From: Papio anubis
Lineage: Eukaryota; Chordata; Mammalia; Primates; Cercopithecidae
DNA: 64,000 nt
Assembly: GCF_008728515.1 (NCBI RefSeq)
Contig: NC_044980.1
Coordinates: 35,976,290-36,040,289 of the forward strand
Direction: 5' to 3'
Shown here: positions 58,943 to 64,000 of the stretch, piece by piece
Position numbering within the stretch: position 1 is the first letter of the stretch
How the letters are laid out: every line of letters begins with the position of its first letter
The notes under the pieces: generated by a model
Seen by the model: the letters and a program-made list of their open reading frames with translations, nothing else
Told to the model about the DNA's origin: nothing
Databases searched by the model: none
Translations under genes and position numbers: made by a program

Positions 58943-59519
58943 CTAAAGCAGGAACACAGATATGAAAGAAAATTATATGAGTATGTACATTAATATTATA
59001 ACAACTCCACCTCTGCTGGTCATTTTTTTCAAAGTAAAGGTCTTTATTTCATTAATTATAAAATGAACACATGCATTGTAAATGTATATAAAAATCCTTA
59101 TCTAAAAATCATGGAGACTGACTTAAAAGTCACTTATTGATATTTATTTATGTTTAAACATTTTTAATACTAAAAACAATTTCTAATAGTAAATAATTTA
59201 TTAGAAGCAATACAAGTACACAAAGATATATAAAATCATACTATGTTTGCTACTTTGCAACTAGCTTTTTTTTCACCTACTATATCTTAGATATCTTTTC
59301 ATGTGCTTTTCATATACTGAGTCTTCTTATCGCCGATACGGTGTTCCATACTATAAACAATGCACGGGCTCACAATCCAGCTATCAAAACTAGTTTTCAC
59401 TCTTCTGCTAATTTTAAATTTCTATTATAGTTAACATGTGACCAATTAAGTGAAAACCATCTCTCTACCCTACTGTTCTATGGTTAATAGGACCTTTTCA
59501 ATGGTGTGATGTAGGCTTT

Positions 59520-59620
59520 GTAGACAGAGCAAGACTTTGTCTCCCAGCTACTTGGAAACCTGAGGTGGGAGGATCGTTTGAGCCGAGGAGTTTGAGACCA
59601 GCCTCCATGTTGGTATGGAC
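59520..59620 (+). mobile_element. Scrambled Alu fragment
   Basis: Alu pieces in the wrong order: 'agagcaagactttgtctc' comes before 'cccagctacttggaaacctg'. Confidence 0.65.
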
Positions 59621-59634
59621 GTGGTGAAAAGGAA

Positions 59635-59825
59635 ACACTTTTACACTGCTGGTGAAAATGTAAACTAGTACAACCACTATGGAAAACAGTGTGAAGATTC
59701 CTTAAAAAACTAAAAGTAGATCCACCATTTGATCCAAACAATCCCACTACTGGGTATCTACCCAGAGGAAAAGAAATCATTATATGAAAAAGACACTTGC
59801 ACCCGCTTGTTTCTAGCAGCACAAC
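59635..59825 (+). mobile_element. L1 ORF2 fragment
   Basis: 'acactgctggtgaaaatgta', 'ctatggaaaacagtgtgaag' and 'ccactactgggtatctaccc': the L1 ORF2 3' region in sense. Confidence 0.85.
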
Positions 59826-59919
59826 AGCAAGACCGTCTCTGGAAAAAGAAAAATACAGGAACTTTTCCTCTGGAGAAAGAAAGATAATACTCTAAAATTT
59901 AACAGTCATTCATTTATGC

Positions 59920-60227
59920 CTTATTTATTTTTATTTATTTTTTACTTATTATTATTATTTTTGAGACGGAGTCTTGCTCCGTCTTGCCCAGGCTGGAGTG
60001 CAGTGGCACGATCTTGGCTCACTGCAGCCTCCACCTCCCAGGTTCAAGCAATTCCCCGGTCTCAGACTCCAAAATAGCTGGGACTACAGGCATGTGCCAC
60101 CATACCTGGCTAATTTTGTATTTTTAGTAGAGACAGGGTTTCACCATGTGGCCAGGCTGGTCTCCAACTCCTGACTTCAGGTAATCCACCTGCCTTGGAT
60201 TACAGGTATAAGCCACCGCACCCAGCC
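59920..60227 (-). mobile_element. Alu S-type, reverse
   Basis: (ATT) tail, 'gagacggagtcttgctccgt' to 'ccaccgcacccagcc'. Confidence 0.9.
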
Positions 60228-60229
60228 TA

Positions 60230-60805
60230 TGCCTTAATTTTTTAAATAAGCCTTATTTTTACAATAAACTGACTTTTATATTAGTAGTCAGTATGTTCAT
60301 TTTCTTTAGGGAGTTATTTACTATGTTTTTAAAATAAATACTACAAAGTCAAAAAGAACAGTTTGACATTATACAAAGTGAGGAGAAAGCAGGTCTTCTA
60401 CACATTCTATTCATCCCAATAGTGAGAGAGGATGGTGGGTACATGGCCCCAGGGGGACTATTGGGGTCTCCAGTGAGCATTTTCACACTACAGCCCACCC
60501 CACACATCAGATTCTCATAGATTCTGCCAGGGGAGCATGGCCCAATCTTTTGAGAAAGGCATCATTACTAACAGATGTGTTTCATTATTTCATATTTCAC
60601 AGGCAAGCTGGGATAGAACTAAGGCCAAGAACTAGCAAGATACAGTGCAGCAGCATACTAAACAGCGACTCATCTAAAAACACTCCTTATCTGTGTTTTT
60701 CAGAGTGTCGATTACAACCTATTATTAATTACTAGGCTATAAAATCAATACAGTGAGTCTCAATCATCTTTTAAAAATAGAATACAATACAATATATCAA
60801 GAGTG
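60230..60805. other. Intron upstream of exon A: no gene signal
   Basis: A moderately GC-rich patch at 60420-60540 among AT-rich text; not recognised. Confidence 0.45.
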
Positions 60806-60811
60806 CATTGC

Positions 60812-61127
60812 GGCCGGGCGCAGTGGCTCACGCCTGTAATCCCAGCACTTTGGGAGGACGAGGTGGGTGTATCACCTGAGGTCAGGAGTTCGAGATCAGC
60901 CTGGTCAACCTGGTGAAACCCTGTCTCTACTAAAAATACAAAAATTAGCTGGGCGTGGTGGTGTGCACCTGTAATCCCAGCTACTTGGGAGGCTGAGGCA
61001 GGAGAATCACTTGAACCAGGGAGGTGGAGATTGCAGTGAGCCAAGATCACGCCATTGCACTCCATCCTGGATGACAGGCTGAGACTCTGCCTCCAAAAAA
61101 AAAGAAAAGAAAAAGAAAAGAAAAGAA
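60812..61127 (+). mobile_element. Alu S-type
   Basis: 'ggccgggcgcagtggctcac' to an (AAAAG) tail. 'agagtgca(t/c)tgc' is on both sides. Confidence 0.93.
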
Positions 61128-61391
61128 GAGTGCACTGCACACGGTAAGACTAAAGGTAGTTCATTAAATTTCATTCCAACTTCATATGGGTGTGTGCATG
61201 TATAACCTTGCTGTAAAATCTGCACTTACTTTAAATCACGGTCAGAAATGTTTGAATACCAAAAAGATGTAATCAACTGAAACCAAAATAGAACAGGTTC
61301 TACCAGACAAATGATCTAGTTTCCGCAATAAATAAAGGGCATGAAAAAGAATGGGCGCAAGGAAACTTTTATAGATTAAGACAGACTTATA

Positions 61392-61640
61392 GGCCAGGCA
61401 TGGTAGCTCTTCCTGTAATCCCAGCACTTTGGGAGGTCAAGGTAGGATTGCTTGAGTCCAGGAGTTTGAGACCAGCTTGGGCAACAAAGTGAGGCCCTGT
61501 CTTTATGAAAAAATGAAAAAAAAAAATTAACCAGGCCTGGTGGTGCACACCTGTAGTCCCAGCTACTCAGGAGGCTGAGGTAGAAGGATCACTTGAACCT
61601 GGGAGGTCAAGGCTGCAGAGAGCTGTGATCACACCATAAA
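61392..61640 (+). mobile_element. Alu J-type, 3' end missing
   Basis: 'ggccaggcatggtagctctt' to 'gctgtgatcacacca'. Confidence 0.87.
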
Positions 61641-62344
61641 AAGAGAAAGATTTATATATCAACCAAAATGCAATGTGTGGCGGACCTTGATTGGATAGAG
61701 ATTTTTTAAAAAACTATAGAAAAGACATATTTGAGATTATCAAGTAAATTTAAACATGGGATAGATAATATAGTCAGATGCCACATAATGGCATTCAGGT
61801 TAATGACAGACTGCATATACCATGGTGTGCCCATAAGATTATAATGGAGCTGAAAAATTTCTGTGACCTAGAGACATCATGACATCATAGTCCATACATT
61901 ACTCAGGTGTTTATGGTGACAATTGTGTAAACACACCTACTGCACTGCCAGTCATATAAAATCTAGCCCATACAATTATATACAGTACATAATACTTGAT
62001 AATAACAAACAACTGTTACTGGTTTATGTATTTACTATCCCATGTTTTTTAATCATTATTTTAGAGTATACTCCTACTTATTAAAAAAAATAACTGTAAA
62101 ACAGCCTCAGGCAGGTCCTTCAGGAGTTATTCCAGAAGAAGGCATTGTTGTAAGAGATGACAGCTCCAAGCATGGTATTGCCCCTGAAGACCTTCCAGGA
62201 GAACAGGAGGTGAAGGACAGAGATATTGATGATCCTGACCCTATGTAGGCCTAGACTAATGTATATGTTGTGTCTTAGTTTAAAGAAAAAAGAAAATTTA
62301 AAGAGTAAAAAATAAACTTCAAAATTTTTCAATAGAAAAAATCT

Positions 62345-62480
62345 TGGCCGAACACAGTAGCTCACACCTGTAATCCTAGCACTCTGGCAAGCTGAGGTGG
62401 GAGGATCGATTGAGGCCAGGAGTTTGAGACCAGCCTGGGCAACATAGTAAGACCATGTCTCCATTTTATAAATAAAAAAA
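62345..62480 (+). mobile_element. Free left Alu monomer
   Basis: 'ggccgaacacagtagctcac' to 'agaccatgtctccatttt'. Confidence 0.85.
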
Positions 62481-62482
62481 AT

Positions 62483-62757
62483 TAGGCCAGGCGCAGTTGC
62501 TCACACCTGTAAACCCAGCACTTTGGGAGGCAGAGGCAGGCGGATTGCTTGAGCTCAGGAGGGCAAGACCAGCCTGGGCAACGTGGTGAAACTCCATCTC
62601 TACTAAAAATACAAAAATTAATCAGGTATGGTGGTACACGCCTGTTGTGCCAGCTACTCAGGAGGCTGAGGCAGGAAAAATGCCTGAACCCAAGATGGCA
62701 CCACTGCACTCCAGTCTGGGTAACAGAGACTCCATCTCTACAAAAACTAAAAAATAA
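62483..62757 (+). mobile_element. Alu, internally deleted
   Basis: 'ggccaggcgcagttgctcac' to 'ctacaaaaactaaaaaat'; part of the right arm is missing. Confidence 0.87.
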
Positions 62758-62878
62758 ATTAGCTGGTACAGTGGCTCATGCCTGTAGTCCCAGTACTCAG
62801 GGGCTGAGGTTGGAGAATCCTTTGAGCTCAGGACTTTGAGGTTGCAGTGAACTATGATTATGCCACTGTATGTCTCTT
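62758..62878 (+). mobile_element. Alu arm fragment
   Basis: 'agctggtacagtggctcatg' to 'gattatgccactgtatgtc'. Confidence 0.8.
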
Positions 62879-63308
62879 AAGCCAAGTGTGATTACAAGAG
62901 TCAAAAAGGTTTTAATTTTTTTAAGTTCATAAAATAAAAACATTACAATAAGCTATGGTTAATTTACTATGGAGGAAAAAATACTTTTAATAAATTTAGT
63001 ATAGCCTAAGTGTACAGTGTTTATAAAGTCTACAGTAGTGTATAGTAATGTCCGAGGCCTTCAAATCAACTCACCACCCACTCAGTGACTCCCCTGGGGC
63101 AAAAACTTCCAGTCCTGTAAGCTCCATTCATGGTAAGTGCCCCACACTTACTATTTTTAAAAATCTTTTATACTGTATTTTTACTGTACCTTTTCAATGT
63201 TTAGATATGTTTATATATATAAATACCATTGTGTTAAAACTGCCTACAGTATTCAGTGTAGTCACATTCTGTATTCAGTACTGCAGTATTCAATATGGCA
63301 ACACTTCT

Positions 63309-63415
63309 TTTTAGAGACAGGGTCTCACTATGTTGCCTAGGCTGGAGTGCAGTGGCTATTCACAGGTGCAATCATTGCACACAATAGCCTTGAACTCCTA
63401 GGCTCAAGCAATCCT
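63309..63415 (-). mobile_element. Free left Alu monomer fragment
   Basis: 'agagacagggtctcactatg' with 'gtggctattcacaggtgcaa', the 7SL-like free-monomer form. Confidence 0.8.
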
Positions 63416-63649
63416 TTTGTACAGGTTTGCAGCCTAGAAGCAGAAGGCCATATCACATAGCCTCAGTGTGTACTAGGCTATTTTTGTCTAAGTATACCCT
63501 ATGATCACACAACAAAATTGTCTAATGACACATTTCTTAGGACATATCCCTATCACTAAGCAGGCCTGACTATATATGATATTAAAGATTTATTGTCCGT
63601 TTTGTCAGTCATGATAATAGAATTATGGTTTTAAAAACTACCTCATCTG

Positions 63650-63933
63650 GGCCAGGCACGGTGGCTCATGCCTGTAATCCCAGCACTTTTGGAGGCCGAG
63701 GCGGGCGGATCACGAGGTCAGGAATTCAAGACCAGCCTGACCAACATGGTGAAACTCCACCCTACTAAAAACTACAAAAATTAGCTGGGTGTGGTGGCCC
63801 GCATCTGTAATCCCAACTACTCAGGAGACTGAGCCAGGAGAACTGCTTGAACCCAGAGGCAGAGATTGTAGTGAGCTGAGATTGTGCCATGCCATTGAAC
63901 TCCAGCCTGGGCGACAGAGCAAGACTCCGTCTC
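63650..63933 (+). mobile_element. Alu S-type
   Basis: 'ggccaggcacggtggctcat' to 'gactccgtctc'. Confidence 0.93.
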
Positions 63934-63966
<33 letters not shown>

Positions 63967-63967
63967 A
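63934..63967. repeat. (AAC)n repeat in Alu tail
   Basis: Ten AAC-type units replace the usual A tail. Confidence 0.95.
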
Positions 63968-64000
63968 AACCTCATCTGTTCACTACATATACTGAACTAC

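Larger units (their letters stand above)
61771..63572. mobile_element. DNA transposon fossil with inverted ends (Tigger/pogo-like)
   Basis: Left end 'tagtcagatgccacataatg' and right end 'tcactaagcaggcctgacta' are imperfect inverted repeats beside TA. Internal 'cagcctcaggcaggtccttc' and 'tgatgatcctgaccctatg' recur genome-wide in my memory. Several Alu monomers are inserted at 62345-62878 and 63309-63415. The small open frame at 62042-62248 belongs to it. Confidence 0.65.

Noticed and set aside
1..64000. CRISPR arrays, tRNA or rRNA genes, operons, phage or defence systems
   Set aside because: None seen; repeats are Alu/L1 copies and simple repeats, and the gene structure is that of a spliced vertebrate gene. 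Alu A/B boxes are not separate RNA genes.

Overview
This is nuclear DNA from a primate, most likely an Old World monkey. It is packed with Alu and L1 copies. Seven Alus (about 2060, 2699, 13871, 21444, 30021, 43553 and 45525) carry diagnostic changes that I associate with the cercopithecoid AluYRa-type subfamilies: 'ggtggctcaagcc' instead of 'ggtggctcacgcc', 'gccgggcgaggtgg', and 'gagatccggccactgc' instead of 'gagatcgcgccactgc'. A 100-N assembly gap lies at 17795-17894.

The window is the interior of one large minus-strand gene. Reading the reverse strand from high to low coordinates, 25 exons (58942 down to 693) have splice sites and matching codon phases at every junction. Together they give 5,014 nt, or 1,670 complete codons, without a stop. 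From memory I recognise the protein as CPLANE1 (C5orf42/JBTS17, ciliogenesis and planar polarity effector 1). The family protein is about 3,200 residues, so roughly half of it is here. Both ends run off the window in mid-codon. No promoter, start codon, stop codon or polyadenylation site of this gene is present.

Layout. 54-59 kb: five exons (A-E), including the largest (940 nt). 44-53 kb: six small exons (F-K) among Alus. 37-41 kb: the proline-rich 771-nt exon M, its neighbour L, and exon N, which uses a GC splice donor. 27-36 kb: seven small exons (O-U begins here). 10-22.6 kb: a 12-kb intron holding a full-length but broken L1 in the same orientation as the gene. 0.7-10.5 kb: four exons (V-Y), one of only 31 nt. 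The introns also hold MER2/Tigger-type DNA transposons (one nested in another), a HAL1/L1 remnant, L2, MIR and hAT-type fragments, an ERVL-type LTR remnant, a C2H2 zinc-finger processed pseudogene, and several microsatellites.

Four further exon-like stretches (53715-53863, 38934-39018, 35858-35899, 35691-35731) have splice-like borders but do not fit or are not needed in the main frame. They are reported as possible alternative or poison exons. I found no bacterial-type system, CRISPR array, tRNA or rRNA. The points most worth a second look are the GC-AG intron with a competing GT donor, the candidate alternative exons, the sense-oriented full-length L1 with a mis-sized gap, and the inverted Alu pair.
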